DNA from: Tabrizicola sp.
Lineage (GTDB): Bacteria > Pseudomonadota > Alphaproteobacteria > Rhodobacterales > Rhodobacteraceae
Assembly: GCF_030373185.1 (NCBI RefSeq)
Contig: NZ_JAUCZH010000001.1
Span: 186,001 to 250,000 of the forward strand
DNA length: 64,000 bases
Direction: 5' to 3'
The notes below the pieces were generated by a model, which was not told the DNA's origin, ran no database searches, and saw nothing but the letters and a program-made list of their open reading frames with translations. This document shows positions 16,728 to 29,190 of this stretch, piece by piece. A program made the translations under genes and the position numbers. The number at the start of each line of letters is the position of its first letter. Positions within the stretch are counted from its first letter, which is position 1.

Positions 16728-19292
16728 ATGTCCGAAGCGCAGAAGTCTGTCCATCTGGCCGATTACCAGCCCTATACGCATCTGATCGACGGGGTGGATC
16801 TGACGTTCCGGCTGGCGCCTTCTGCCACACGCGTCATCGCCCGGCTGGCCTTTCGCCCCAACCCCGCGCGCCCCGGTCGCCATGTGCTGCGGCTGAACGG
16901 GGAAGGGCTGAAGCTGATCTCATGCCTCCTGGACGGCCAGCCCGTCACGCCCAGGATCGACGCTCGCAGCCTGACCATTGCCGCCAAAGACCTGCCCGCC
17001 GGTCCCTTCACGCTGGAGACCGAAGTCGAGATCGCGCCTGAGGGGAATACCGCGCTGGAGGGGCTTTACATGTCGAACGGCATGTATTGCACCCAATGCG
17101 AGGCAGAGGGTTTTCGCAAGATCACCTATTACCCCGACCGCCCCGATGTGATGGCCCGCTTCAAGGTGCGCATCGAAGGGGATCTGCCGGTGCTTTTGTC
17201 CAACGGAAACCGCACGGGACGGGGCAGGGGTTGGGCGGAATGGGATGATCCATGGCCCAAGCCCGCCTACCTGTTTGCACTGGTCGCAGGTGATCTGCGG
17301 GCGCGGTCGGGGAAGTTCAAGACCTTCTCTGGCCGCAAGGTGGCGCTGAACATCTGGGTGCGCCCGGGCGATGAAAACCGCTGCGCCTATGCGATGGACA
17401 GTCTGCTCCGTTCAATGAAATGGGAAGAAGAGGTTTATGGCCGCGAATACGATCTGGACGTGTTCAACATCGTCGCGGTCGATGATTTCAACATGGGCGC
17501 GATGGAGAACAAGGGTCTGAACATCTTCAACTCCCGTTACGTCCTTGCCAGCCCGGAAACCGCGACAGATGACGACTATGCCCGGATCGAGGCGATCATC
17601 GCGCATGAGTATTTCCACAACTGGACCGGCAACCGGATCACCTGTCGCGACTGGTTCCAGTTATGCCTCAAGGAAGGGCTGACCGTCTTTCGCGACCACC
17701 AGTTTTCCGGCGACATGCGGTCATCCGCTGTCCGCCGGATCGAGGACGTCGTGGCGCTCCGCGCGCGCCAGTTTCGTGAGGATGCCGGGCCACTGGCCCA
17801 CCCGGTGCGGCCGGAAAGCTTTGTCGAGATCAACAATTTCTACACCGCCACGATCTATGAAAAGGGCGCCGAGGTCATCGGAATGCTGAAAACGCTGGTG
17901 GGCGATGCAGGCTACCGCCGCGCGCTGGACCTGTATTTCGACCGTCACGATGGCGACGCTGCCACGATCGAAGACTGGCTGAAGGTGTTCGAAGATGCCA
18001 CGGGCCGCGATCTTTCGCAGTTCAAGCTATGGTATTCCGAGGCCGGAACCCCGCATCTGAAGGTGACAGAGGATTGGGCCGACGGGGTCTATACCCTTAC
18101 CTTCACGCAAGAAAACCAGCCTACCCCGGGCCAGCCGGAGAAGCGGCCAAAGGTCGTTCCGATCAACGTGGGCCTCCTGAACCCCAACGGCGACGAGGTG
18201 GTGCCAACCCTCATGCTGGAGATGACGCGGGCGGTGCAGAGCTTCCGTTTTGAAGGGCTGGCAGCACGGCCCATCCCTTCGATCCTGCGGGGGTTTTCTG
18301 CACCTGTCGTGCTGGACCGCAAGGTTTCGGCCGCAGAACGGGCGTTCCTGCTGGCCCATGACACCGACCCGTTCAACCGCTGGGAAGCCGGCCGCGCGCT
18401 GGCCAAGGATGTGATGGCCGCGATGGTCACCAAGGGGGCAGAGGTCAGCGCCGACTGGCTCGATGGCGTGGCGGCGGTGGTGTTCGACGAAAGCCTTGAC
18501 CCGGCGTTCCGGGCGCTTTGCCTGCGACTTCCGGCCGAAGATGACATGGCCCAGACCATCCATGCCGCAGGTCGGGTGCCGGACCCGGCCCGGATCCACG
18601 CCGCGCGCCGCGAAATGGCGGGCGCCCTTGCCGTCCGCTTGGGCGAAGGCTTGCAGCGGCTTTATGACAGCCTTGATGACGGTGCTGCGTTCTCGCCCGA
18701 TGCGGTTCAGGCGGGCAGGCGGGCGCTGCGGCTTGGCGCGCTTGCACTCCTGACCCGCCGCGATGGAGGCACGCTGGCGGCAAGCGCCTATGCCAGAGCA
18801 AAAAGCATGACCGAGGAGATTGGCGCGCTGTCAGCCTTGTTGGAAGTGCGGCAGGGCGCGGCCCAGATTTCGGCCTTCGCCGAAAGATGGGGCAGTGACC
18901 GCAACGTGATGGACAAATGGTATGCCTTGCAGATTGCTCATGCCGAACCTGCCGAGGCGGCCTTGCTGGCCGCCATTCTGACCGCCCGCCCGGATTTCGA
19001 CTGGAAGAACCCAAACCGTTTCCGGTCAGTCATCGGGGCGCTTGCGGCCAATCATGCGGGCTTTCACCATCGGTCCGGCGCGGGCTACCGGCTGGTTGCA
19101 GACTGGCTTGTCCGGCTGGACCCGCTGAACCCGCAGACCGCCGCCCGGGTGTCTTCCGCCTTTGAGACCTGGCCGCGCTATGATGCGATCCGGCGTCGCC
19201 ACGCCAAGGCAGAGCTGGAGCGCATAAGGGCCGCGCCCGGTCTTAGCGGTGACCTGCGGGAGATGGTGGAAAGGATGATTGCAGCCGGGTAG
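16728..19292 (+). CDS. pepN: Aminopeptidase N (M1 family)
   Basis: A broad-specificity zinc aminopeptidase in peptide turnover. The 854 residues are normal for the bacterial PepN group. The exopeptidase motif GAMEN is at residues 257–261 and the zinc motif HEYFH at 293–297, with the second glutamate downstream in CLKEGLTVFRD. The N-terminal beta domain begins at YQPYTHLIDGVDLTF. The ATG at 16728 was chosen because AAAGGGA lies just upstream; the open frame to 16332 overlaps the photolyase on the other strand. It converges on the transglycosylase-like gene. Confidence 0.97.
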   Translation: MSEAQKSVHLADYQPYTHLIDGVDLTFRLAPSATRVIARLAFRPNPARPGRHVLRLNGEGLKLISCLLDGQPVTPRIDARSLTIAAKDLPAGPFTLETEVEIAPEGNTALEGLYMSNGMYCTQCEAEGFRKITYYPDRPDVMARFKVRIEGDLPVLLSNGNRTGRGRGWAEWDDPWPKPAYLFALVAGDLRARSGKFKTFSGRKVALNIWVRPGDENRCAYAMDSLLRSMKWEEEVYGREYDLDVFNIVAVDDFNMGAMENKGLNIFNSRYVLASPETATDDDYARIEAIIAHEYFHNWTGNRITCRDWFQLCLKEGLTVFRDHQFSGDMRSSAVRRIEDVVALRARQFREDAGPLAHPVRPESFVEINNFYTATIYEKGAEVIGMLKTLVGDAGYRRALDLYFDRHDGDAATIEDWLKVFEDATGRDLSQFKLWYSEAGTPHLKVTEDWADGVYTLTFTQENQPTPGQPEKRPKVVPINVGLLNPNGDEVVPTLMLEMTRAVQSFRFEGLAARPIPSILRGFSAPVVLDRKVSAAERAFLLAHDTDPFNRWEAGRALAKDVMAAMVTKGAEVSADWLDGVAAVVFDESLDPAFRALCLRLPAEDDMAQTIHAAGRVPDPARIHAARREMAGALAVRLGEGLQRLYDSLDDGAAFSPDAVQAGRRALRLGALALLTRRDGGTLAASAYARAKSMTEEIGALSALLEVRQGAAQISAFAERWGSDRNVMDKWYALQIAHAEPAEAALLAAILTARPDFDWKNPNRFRSVIGALAANHAGFHHRSGAGYRLVADWLVRLDPLNPQTAARVSSAFETWPRYDAIRRRHAKAELERIRAAPGLSGDLREMVERMIAAG

Positions 19293-19325
19293 GCGGAGAC
19301 CTCGGCAGCAACCGGTCGTTCGGCG

Positions 19326-19946
19326 TCAGCCTGCCCTGCAATAGGGCTGTTCGCGCGTCCACGATGCCATTTCGGCCCGCTTTTCGGAACTGCGCAACGG
19401 CGCCCAGTCGCGTCCGATGCCCTGCTTGCCGCCACCGGCGACCATCTGGTCCCTGGCTACCTGTTCCGACATGATCTCTACCGCGCATTCAAGGTTGGCC
19501 TCGCCATCCTTCAGCGCGCCGACCGAGGTTGCCTCGCAACCGTAGTTTGCCGCTGTGCGGGGTGAAATCTGCATCAGTCCGATCCAGCGCCCACCGCCGC
19601 CCGATGCCTTGGGGTTCCAGGTGCTTTCATACTTGGCAACCGTCGAAAGCAGGCCAGCCCAGAAGGCGCGGCGGGCTTCGATCGGCGCTTCGGGGTAAGC
19701 AGGACACCAGGTGTCGATGTCGGCCGGCACCATTTCGGACAAGAGCGCGTCCTTGGTCGACAGGGCAACAAGGGTCGATTCGGTCCACTCCTCCGCTTCG
19801 GGATGGTGATCCCAGCGCATTGGCGGGGCCACGAACGACATCTGGTCGGACGGCTGCCCCTGAACGCAAGCTGACAGCGAAACCGCGACCACCATTAGGG
19901 AAAATGCGCGCAAGCACAGTCGAAGGTCACTTGAAATCCACCGCAT
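19326..19946 (-). CDS. Transglycosylase SLT-domain lipoprotein
   Basis: About 206 residues from the ATG at 19946. A lipoprotein signal with lipobox LSAC is followed by a linker and a lytic transglycosylase-like domain: the catalytic glutamate would be in AKYESTWNP, with the family GRWIGLMQISPRTAANYGC after it. These enzymes cut peptidoglycan glycan strands. The domain is compact and lacks the long C-terminal part of Slt70; the closing region ends in EQPYCRAG with a possible disulfide. An ATG at 19952 is an alternative start. Divergent from the next unknown. Confidence 0.85.
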   Translation of the reverse strand: MRWISSDLRLCLRAFSLMVVAVSLSACVQGQPSDQMSFVAPPMRWDHHPEAEEWTESTLVALSTKDALLSEMVPADIDTWCPAYPEAPIEARRAFWAGLLSTVAKYESTWNPKASGGGGRWIGLMQISPRTAANYGCEATSVGALKDGEANLECAVEIMSEQVARDQMVAGGGKQGIGRDWAPLRSSEKRAEMASWTREQPYCRAG

Positions 19947-20018
19947 TTCCATCTTTCCGCCCTGATCTTTGACCACGCTTCAAGAAAGGCGGAACGTCTC
20001 TGCCACAGGAACGAGTCG

Positions 20019-21227
20019 ATGCTCATTAGCCCGTCACTTCTGCATGTGAAAACCCGCAGCAGCCGCAATCGGCAAGAACCTGCCGTCCATTTGCGCGCGG
20101 TCGGCGTGACCGAAGGCTTCAATCTGGATGGCATGACGGCGCAGCAGGTGCTGGCGCGGCTGGATGTACCAGTGTCGCAGCAGGGCGCGGAAGTGATCGA
20201 ATGGCAATGTATCCGCAGCGATCATGCGGCCATGGCCGAGGCCGGCGAATGGGCTGATCTGCTGGACGCGCTCGCCTTTGCCGATCAGGATCGGACCATG
20301 GCCTCGGGCGGCCAGCGTGTCGCGCCGCTGATCAGCGAAGGCATCCGTGCCGGCTTGTGCGACGCCATCACCCGCAAGGATATGGCGGCGGCCGGAGCCG
20401 AGCTTGTCCGCCTCGAGGCCGTCTTCGAGTTGTATCCCGATGTCTATGCTGCGGCACATCTTCTGGCCCAGGCGCATATCGACATTGGCTGCTGCAAGCG
20501 CGAAGTGGCGACACGCGGCCAGTTGTCGCGCGACCTGCTTGCGGAAAGCGCCGCGCATTTCGACGCGGCAGAAGAGCTGCTGGACCTGTTTGACCCGATC
20601 GAGGAAATGTCGCCGCTTCTGGCCGGGACGCGCTACTTGCTGGTCCGGGGGATTGAAGATGGTGCCGCCCTTTGCCGGGACTGGTTCGAGGATTGGTGCG
20701 ACATTGACCCTGAAGACGCCACTGTCCACGCCACCCATGCCGTTCACATGTTGCCGGACTGGTTCGGGTCGCTGGCCATCTTCGAGAAAGAGGCCCGCCG
20801 CGCCGCCTCGATAACCGAGCATCTGACTGGCAAGGCAGCCTATGCCATCTTTCACCTGACCGCGCGTGACCGGCTGGGTGACATGCTGCCCTCACTTGAC
20901 CTGCTCTTGTTCCTGCAAGCCCTGACCGACTACCAGAACGCCACCGGATGCCAGCACCGCGCCAATATCGCCGCCAGCGTGTTGTCCGAGATGGTGCGCG
21001 ACTACAAGAAGGCTGGCCCCACATCGGCCTACCAGGTGACCAAGGCCCGCGCCGCCTTGTCGGATGTGCTTTGGAACCGGCTGCATGAAGTGCATCTGGA
21101 AAGCTGGGCGCATGGCGCAGACAGTCTGGCCTTTGCCTTGGGAGAGATCTTCGGCCCGGCGCTGAAGCGCGGCGCGCGGATCATTCCAAAGGGCGAAGGC
21201 CTTGGCACCCGTGTGCCGCGCGGCTGA
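20019..21227 (+). CDS. Conserved helical protein, unknown function
   Basis: A 402-residue protein with no signal peptide and no transmembrane segment. The sequence is almost entirely alpha-helical with TPR-like spacing (for example EAVFELYPDVYAAAHLLAQA, then SAAHFDAAEELLDLFDP), suggesting a protein-interaction scaffold. It has several acidic patches such as DWCDIDPEDATVHATHAVHM. I do not recognise a family. It starts 72 bases from the divergent transglycosylase lipoprotein and is followed by gatB in the same direction with an 84-base gap, so the two may share a promoter only weakly. Confidence 0.7.
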   Translation: MLISPSLLHVKTRSSRNRQEPAVHLRAVGVTEGFNLDGMTAQQVLARLDVPVSQQGAEVIEWQCIRSDHAAMAEAGEWADLLDALAFADQDRTMASGGQRVAPLISEGIRAGLCDAITRKDMAAAGAELVRLEAVFELYPDVYAAAHLLAQAHIDIGCCKREVATRGQLSRDLLAESAAHFDAAEELLDLFDPIEEMSPLLAGTRYLLVRGIEDGAALCRDWFEDWCDIDPEDATVHATHAVHMLPDWFGSLAIFEKEARRAASITEHLTGKAAYAIFHLTARDRLGDMLPSLDLLLFLQALTDYQNATGCQHRANIAASVLSEMVRDYKKAGPTSAYQVTKARAALSDVLWNRLHEVHLESWAHGADSLAFALGEIFGPALKRGARIIPKGEGLGTRVPRG

Positions 21228-21314
21228 CCTGCCAGCCCCTTCAAGCCCACTGCCCCCTTGCCCGCCGACCGGACCCGGCCTAAGACCTGAGCGCAGGAAA
21301 GCTTCGGAGGCATG

Positions 21315-22826
21315 ATGCTCGACCTCGCCACTACCGCGCCGACGCCCAAGGTGATCGCGGGCGCCAAGGCCGATTGGGAACTGGTCATCGGGATGGAAAT
21401 CCATGCCCAGGTATCCTCGAACGCCAAGCTCTTTTCGGGCGCATCGACACAGTTCGGGGCGGAACCGAATTCCAACGTCGCCTTCGTCGATGCCGCGATG
21501 CCGGGGATGCTGCCGGTGATCAATGAATTCTGTGTCGAACAGGCGGTCCGCACCGGGCTGGGCCTGAAGGCAGAGATCAATCTGGTGTCAGCCTTTGACC
21601 GGAAGAATTATTTCTACCCCGATCTGCCGCAGGGCTATCAGATCAGCCAGCTTTATCACCCCATCGTGGGTGAGGGCGAGGTGATCGTGGATATGGGGCC
21701 GGGTGTGGCGCGGCTGGTGCGGATCGAGCGGATCCATCTGGAACAGGACGCGGGCAAGTCGATCCATGACATGGACCCGAACCTGTCCTTTGTCGATTTC
21801 AACCGCACTGGCGTCGCCCTGATGGAAATCGTCAGCCGCCCCGATCTGCGCGGCCCCGAAGAGGCTGCGGCCTATGTGATGAAGCTGCGCCAGATCCTGC
21901 GCTACCTTGGCACCTGCGATGGCAACATGCAGAATGGCAACCTGCGCGCGGATGTGAACGTGTCGGTGTGCAAACCCGGTCAGTATGAGAAATATCAGGC
22001 CACGCAGGACTTTTCCCATCTGGGAACCCGCTGCGAGATCAAGAACATGAACTCCATGCGGTTCATCCAGTTGGCCATTGATTATGAGGCCCGCCGCCAG
22101 ATCGCCATTCTGGAAGACGGCGGCAAGGTGGTGCAGGAAACCCGGCTTTACGACCCCGACAAGAACGAAACCCGCAGCATGCGCTCCAAGGAAGAAGCGC
22201 ATGACTACCGCTATTTCCCCGACCCCGACCTTCTGCCGCTGGAAATCGAGCAGGCTTGGGTTGATGACATCGCAGCAAAGATGCCGGAACTGCCCGATGC
22301 CAAGAAGGCCCGCTTCATGGCCGACTATGGCCTGACTGACTATGACGCCAGCGTGCTGACCGCCGAACTGGACTCGGGCCGCTATTTCGACGCGGTGGCC
22401 AAGGGCCGTGACGGCAAGATGGCCGCGAACTGGGTGATCAACGAGCTTTTCGGCCGCCTGAAGAAGGAAGGCCACGACATCTCCGAAAGCCCGGTTTCGG
22501 CCGCGCAACTGGGCGGGATCATCGACCTGATTGGTGCCGGCACGATTTCCGGCAAGATTGCCAAGGACTTGTTCGAGATTGTCTATACCGAAGGCGGCGA
22601 CCCGGCGGCAATCGTCGAGGCGCGGGGGATGAAGCAGGTTACAGACACCGGCGCAATCGAGGCTGCGGTGGATGCCATCATCGCCGCCAACCCCGAACAG
22701 GTGGAAAAGGCCAAGGCGAACCCCAAACTTGCGGGCTGGTTTGTGGGGCAGGTGATCAAGGCCACCGGAGGCAAGGCCAATCCGGCGGCGGTCAACGCCT
22801 TGGTTGCGGCCAAGCTGGGGCTTTGA
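21315..22826 (+). CDS. gatB: Asp-tRNA(Asn)/Glu-tRNA(Gln) amidotransferase subunit B
   Basis: Part of GatCAB, which converts Glu-tRNA(Gln) and Asp-tRNA(Asn) to the amide forms. The 503 residues show the whole family: [44 protein letters not shown]-type phosphate region in [11 protein letters not shown], then RCEIKNMNS, and a C-terminal YqeY-like helical domain that binds tRNA. ATG codons at 21312 and 21315 are both possible; the second has better spacing from the GGAGG at 21306. gatA and gatC are not here, which is usual in this group. Confidence 0.96.
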   Translation: MLDLATTAPTPKVIAGAKADWELVIGMEIHAQVSSNAKLFSGASTQFGAEPNSNVAFVDAAMPGMLPVINEFCVEQAVRTGLGLKAEINLVSAFDRKNYFYPDLPQGYQISQLYHPIVGEGEVIVDMGPGVARLVRIERIHLEQDAGKSIHDMDPNLSFVDFNRTGVALMEIVSRPDLRGPEEAAAYVMKLRQILRYLGTCDGNMQNGNLRADVNVSVCKPGQYEKYQATQDFSHLGTRCEIKNMNSMRFIQLAIDYEARRQIAILEDGGKVVQETRLYDPDKNETRSMRSKEEAHDYRYFPDPDLLPLEIEQAWVDDIAAKMPELPDAKKARFMADYGLTDYDASVLTAELDSGRYFDAVAKGRDGKMAANWVINELFGRLKKEGHDISESPVSAAQLGGIIDLIGAGTISGKIAKDLFEIVYTEGGDPAAIVEARGMKQVTDTGAIEAAVDAIIAANPEQVEKAKANPKLAGWFVGQVIKATGGKANPAAVNALVAAKLGL

Positions 22827-22840
22827 TCCAAAATTGTAGC

Positions 22841-22862
22841 GGCGGGCTTTCCAAGGCCCGCC
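22841..22862 (+). terminator. Possible terminator hairpin after gatB
   Basis: GGCGGGC / GCCCGCC with an eight-base loop, 15 bases after the gatB stop. There is no T-run after the stem, so it is a weak candidate. Confidence 0.35.
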
Positions 22863-22974
22863 AAGGTGCTGCGGCTGTTGCAGCGTGGGCGCGGTTTTGC
22901 CGAAAAACCTTTGGTGATTTGAACTTAAGGGCAGAATCCCTTATCACTGTGCCAACCAGTGCGGGAGCGACCTG

Positions 22975-23370
22975 ATGCAACGATTTGAATACAAGGTCAT
23001 TCCGGCCCCGAAACGGGGCGAAAAGGCGCGGGGCGTGAAGACCACCGAAGACCGGTTTGCCCTTGCCCTGACGACCCTGATGAACGAACTGGGTGCTGAC
23101 GGCTGGGATTACGTCCGCGCCGATGCGCTACCTTGCGAGGAACGGTCCGGCCTGACCGGTACCAAGACGACCTTCCAGAATGTGCTGGTTTTCCGCCGGG
23201 CCTTCGGGACCGCAGCGGCTGACGAACGCCCCCAGATGCGACTGTTGCTGCAAGACCCGTCTGCGGCCCAGGCTGCGGCTCCGGCCCCCCGGCTTGGCCC
23301 GGCTGAGACCCCGCTGACAGCGGCTGCCCCGGCGGTTGGTCCGGTCAAGCCGAACCTTGCGGCAGAGTAG
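22975..23370 (+). CDS. DUF4177 domain protein with proline/alanine tail
   Basis: A 131-residue protein. The first 75 residues match DUF4177: FEYKVIPAPKRGEKARG, then LMNELGADGWDYVRADALPC and TFQNVLVFRR. The rest is a low-complexity tail rich in alanine and proline, likely unstructured. The ATG follows GGGAG at a good distance. Its stop lies 13 bases from the stop of the convergent aminotransferase gene. Function unknown; some relatives sit beside membrane or stress genes. Confidence 0.85.
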   Translation: MQRFEYKVIPAPKRGEKARGVKTTEDRFALALTTLMNELGADGWDYVRADALPCEERSGLTGTKTTFQNVLVFRRAFGTAAADERPQMRLLLQDPSAAQAAAPAPRLGPAETPLTAAAPAVGPVKPNLAAE

Positions 23371-23382
23371 GCGGCCAAGCAG

Positions 23383-24486
23383 TCAGCCTGCCGCCTTCAA
23401 GGCCATGGGCAGGGTTTCCTCAACCAGATAAAGGGCGTGGTCGTCGCCAAGGCTGATGCGGATGCAGCGGTCCAGCGGTGCCACGCCCGGCATGCGGCTG
23501 AACACCCCCCGCGCGCCCATTTCCGCCAGAACCCGCCGCGCGAAATCGCCGTCACGGCCAAGGTCGATGGTCACGAAATTGGTGGCCGAAGGCAGTGGCA
23601 ATAGGCCATTTGCCCGGGCGATTGCGGCAAGCCGGTCGCGTGCGGCACGGGTGCGGGCTTGCACCGTGGCCAGCCAGTCCTGATCTGCCAGCGCCGCCAA
23701 GGCCCCCGCCTGAGAAATGCGGCTCATCCCGAAATGGTCACGCATCTTGTCAAAGGCCCGCGACAGGTCCGGGTTGGTCAGCGCATAGCCCACCCGCGCC
23801 CCGGCAAGACCGTAACCCTTTGAAAAGGTGCGCATACGGATCACTTGCGGATGGTCGGCGGCGATGCTCGGGATGCTGCCGGGCGGGGCCAGGTCGGCGT
23901 AAGCCTCATCCAGAATCAGCAGCGTATGGTCGGGCAGATTTGCCACAAGATCCTCGATCACCTTGGCTGGGTGGTGGCTGCCCATCGGATTGTCCGGGTT
24001 TGCCAGATACATAAGCCGCGCCTTGGTGGCGCGGGCGGCGGCCAACAGCGCCTCGGGGTCTTCGTGATCGGCCTTGTAAGGCACCCGCGTCAGCGCTCCG
24101 GCATTGCCCGCGACGTGAAAGTTGAAGGTCGGATAGGCGCCAAGGCTGGTCACGACGGCAAGGCCGGGTTCCAGCGTCAAACGGCAGATCAGACCCAACA
24201 GCCCGTCAATCCCCGGCCCGACAGCGATATGGGCGGGCGTCACGCCATTATGGGCGGCAAGGGCCTGTTTCAGATCGTGATTTTCCGGGTCGCCATACAT
24301 CCACGCGTCGGCGGCAGCCGCGGCCATCGCCGCAATGGCCTTGGGCGAGGGGCCAAACAGCGACTCATTCGCGCCAAGTCGGGCGCGAAACGGTGTGCCA
24401 CTTTGGCGTTCGAGCGTCTCGGGTCCGGTGAAGGGAACCGTGCTGGGCAGGGCGGCGGCATGTGGGGTCAGAAAACGGCTCATCAT
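23383..24486 (-). CDS. Class I/II pyridoxal-phosphate aminotransferase, HisC-like
   Basis: A 367-residue fold-type I aminotransferase. The PLP lysine lies in RTFSKGYGLAGARVGY; NPDNPMGSHH corresponds to the NPNNPTG motif and LDEAYADL to the aspartate that holds the cofactor nitrogen. It most resembles histidinol-phosphate or aromatic aminotransferases, so it could act in histidine or aromatic amino acid metabolism; the substrate cannot be fixed from sequence and no his genes are nearby. Two adjacent ATGs (24486 and 24483) are possible starts. A hairpin and the valS gene lie upstream on the same strand. Confidence 0.87.
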   Translation of the reverse strand: MMSRFLTPHAAALPSTVPFTGPETLERQSGTPFRARLGANESLFGPSPKAIAAMAAAAADAWMYGDPENHDLKQALAAHNGVTPAHIAVGPGIDGLLGLICRLTLEPGLAVVTSLGAYPTFNFHVAGNAGALTRVPYKADHEDPEALLAAARATKARLMYLANPDNPMGSHHPAKVIEDLVANLPDHTLLILDEAYADLAPPGSIPSIAADHPQVIRMRTFSKGYGLAGARVGYALTNPDLSRAFDKMRDHFGMSRISQAGALAALADQDWLATVQARTRAARDRLAAIARANGLLPLPSATNFVTIDLGRDGDFARRVLAEMGARGVFSRMPGVAPLDRCIRISLGDDHALYLVEETLPMALKAAG

Positions 24487-24577
24487 GCAAAAGCTGGCAT
24501 GGCGGCGCCAGCCGCGCAAGGGGCGCGCAAAGCCGCTTCGACAAAGGGCGTCATTCCAGTCTGACGCACAGAATGGC

Positions 24578-24623
24578 CCTTGGCCAGATATCCCCGGCAA
24601 GACCGGGGTAATCTGGCCCAAGG
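24578..24623 (-). terminator. Long hairpin after valS, probable terminator
   Basis: An imperfect inverted repeat of about 20 bases per arm (CCTTGG–CCAGAT–TCCCCGG on the left; CCGGGGT–ATCTGG–CCAAGG on the right), ending one base before the valS stop on the minus strand. It sits between valS and the downstream aminotransferase. There is no T-run, so termination is inferred from place and stem strength. Confidence 0.6.
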
Positions 24624-24624
24624 T

Positions 24625-27741
<3,117 letters not shown>

Positions 27742-27815
27742 CTGCGGCATCCCTGTCCTGTCGTGCGCTGTTTAGCGCGCGGGACGCCCAAGGAAAAGGC
27801 GCATCAGCCGCCGGA

Positions 27816-28652
27816 TCACCCCAGGAAGGGCAGGAAGGGCAGGAAGGGCCAACCTTGCAGCGCTTGCACGAAGGTAAGCCCGACCAGAGCGACGAACAGC
27901 GCTGCGGCCAGCCAGACCGCGCGGCTGGCTTGTGCGGGGATCGCCCACACCGCGACCAGGCCGGCCACCGGGATGAAGTGCAACGCATGGGTAGCAAGGA
28001 AATGGGCAACCCGCAGATCCCCGGCATCGCGCGACCAGCCCAGAAGCCACAGCTCCCGCGTGGAGTTGCCGACGAAATGGCCTCCTGCGCCCGCAAGATG
28101 CCCGGCGACCGGGACTGTCAGAAGGAAAGTCAGCACCAGCCCAAGGGCCACCGCCAGATGCAACGCCGGGGCAAGGCCGGTTGAGCGGTTGCGCCAGACG
28201 GAAATCCCCATCACCAGACTGGCCGAGGTGAGAAGCACAGCGATTATCCCCATCAGCGGATAGATCGCGGCAAGGAATGGCTCCTCGGTGTTGAAATGCG
28301 AGGCGGTGTTCAGCATTGCCGCGCCGGCAAGCCAGATCACCTCGGCCGCAATCGCCGCCACGACCGCCGCGCTGAACCAGCGCCACGGGCGTCCCTGCCG
28401 GGTAGCCTCGGGCATGAAGCGGGCAAAGAACGCGAGTGAGACGGTGTAGAAGACCAGCGCATAGTGGAACTTCACCGGCTTCATCCATGGGCTTTCACCC
28501 TGGAATACCCGGGTATCCAGCGCCATGGCGGCATAAAGTGGCACCAGCCCAAGCGCCAGCAGCATCGCCAGCACCGTAAAGGCCGGTGCGTCGCTGCCCA
28601 TGCGCCGCAACGAGGGCAGGTTGGTGCGGGGGCTGGCAAGGGCAGGGGTCAT
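27816..28652 (-). CDS. Seven-transmembrane protein, unknown function
   Basis: A 278-residue integral membrane protein with seven hydrophobic helices, the first near APAFTVLAMLLALGLVPLYA and the last in AVWLAAALFVALVGLTFVQAL. The second loop has a polar SHFNTEEPF stretch and the sixth helix region has HFLATHALHFIP with several histidines, which might bind metal or haem. It overlaps the ABA4-like gene upstream (stop and start share four bases). The pair is divergent from a TetR gene. No named family is recognised. Confidence 0.78.
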   Translation of the reverse strand: MTPALASPRTNLPSLRRMGSDAPAFTVLAMLLALGLVPLYAAMALDTRVFQGESPWMKPVKFHYALVFYTVSLAFFARFMPEATRQGRPWRWFSAAVVAAIAAEVIWLAGAAMLNTASHFNTEEPFLAAIYPLMGIIAVLLTSASLVMGISVWRNRSTGLAPALHLAVALGLVLTFLLTVPVAGHLAGAGGHFVGNSTRELWLLGWSRDAGDLRVAHFLATHALHFIPVAGLVAVWAIPAQASRAVWLAAALFVALVGLTFVQALQGWPFLPFLPFLG

Positions 28653-29095
28653 GCGAAGGCTTTCGTCATGCGGGTCCGGGCGGCAAAGCTGGCTCGCAAT
28701 GCGGTGAAGGCAAGGAAACCTGCCGGGCCGAACAGGAAGGTCAGCACAAGGCACGGCAGGATCAAGAGGTGGCTAATCCCCTCGGCCCGTGCGGTGCGGG
28801 TGATCCACGCGCCGACGAGAAGGTCGAAGGCAAGGTAATGGACCCAGCCCGCAAGGGCGACGGCGGGGTTGGTGAACAGCGCCATGACATTGACCAGCGA
28901 ATCGAATCCGCCAGGCGCATCGGCCCAATGGACGAGGATCAGCGCGCAATAGCCGAGCGACAGAAGCAGCGGAATCACAAGGGCGGCGAGGGCCTCGGCA
29001 AATCGCGGTGCAAGCGGGGCAAAGCCAAGCGCCAGCCAGCCCATGATGGCCAGCGGGCCGGAAAGCTGAAAGAGGGTGTGGGGGTCGAGTGACAT
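28649..29095 (-). CDS. ABA4-like (DUF4281) membrane protein
   Basis: A 148-residue protein with four transmembrane helices and the family signature ALAGWVHYLAFDLLVGAWI, followed by LILPCLVLTFLFGPAGFLAF. In plants ABA4 is needed for neoxanthin formation; bacterial members have no proven role, though carotenoid or membrane functions have been proposed. The ATG at 29095 was chosen over 29140 because the earlier codons overlap the promoter. It is the first gene of the two-gene membrane operon. Confidence 0.85.
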   Translation of the reverse strand: MSLDPHTLFQLSGPLAIMGWLALGFAPLAPRFAEALAALVIPLLLSLGYCALILVHWADAPGGFDSLVNVMALFTNPAVALAGWVHYLAFDLLVGAWITRTARAEGISHLLILPCLVLTFLFGPAGFLAFTALRASFAARTRMTKAFA

Positions 29096-29104
29096 CTGCC
29101 CTCC

Positions 29105-29171
29105 TATCTTGACAGTGTAAGGATAAGGGCGTCGCCCCACCTGTCAAGGAAAATTTTGACAGTGAAAAGAT
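29105..29171. promoter_or_regulatory. Divergent promoter/operator with repeated TTGACAGTG sites
   Basis: TTGACAGTGTAAGGAT at 29109–29124 and TTGACAGTGAAAAGAT at 29156–29171 share 14 of 16 bases, 47 bases apart; both are part of rough palindromes centred on CAGTG. An inverted TTGACA at 29142–29147 serves as a good −35 for the minus-strand operon with TATCCT as −10. The right-hand copy can be the −35 for the TetR gene. The TetR protein is the obvious candidate to bind here. Confidence 0.65.
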
Positions 29172-29190
29172 CGGGCGGTATTTCAACTCC

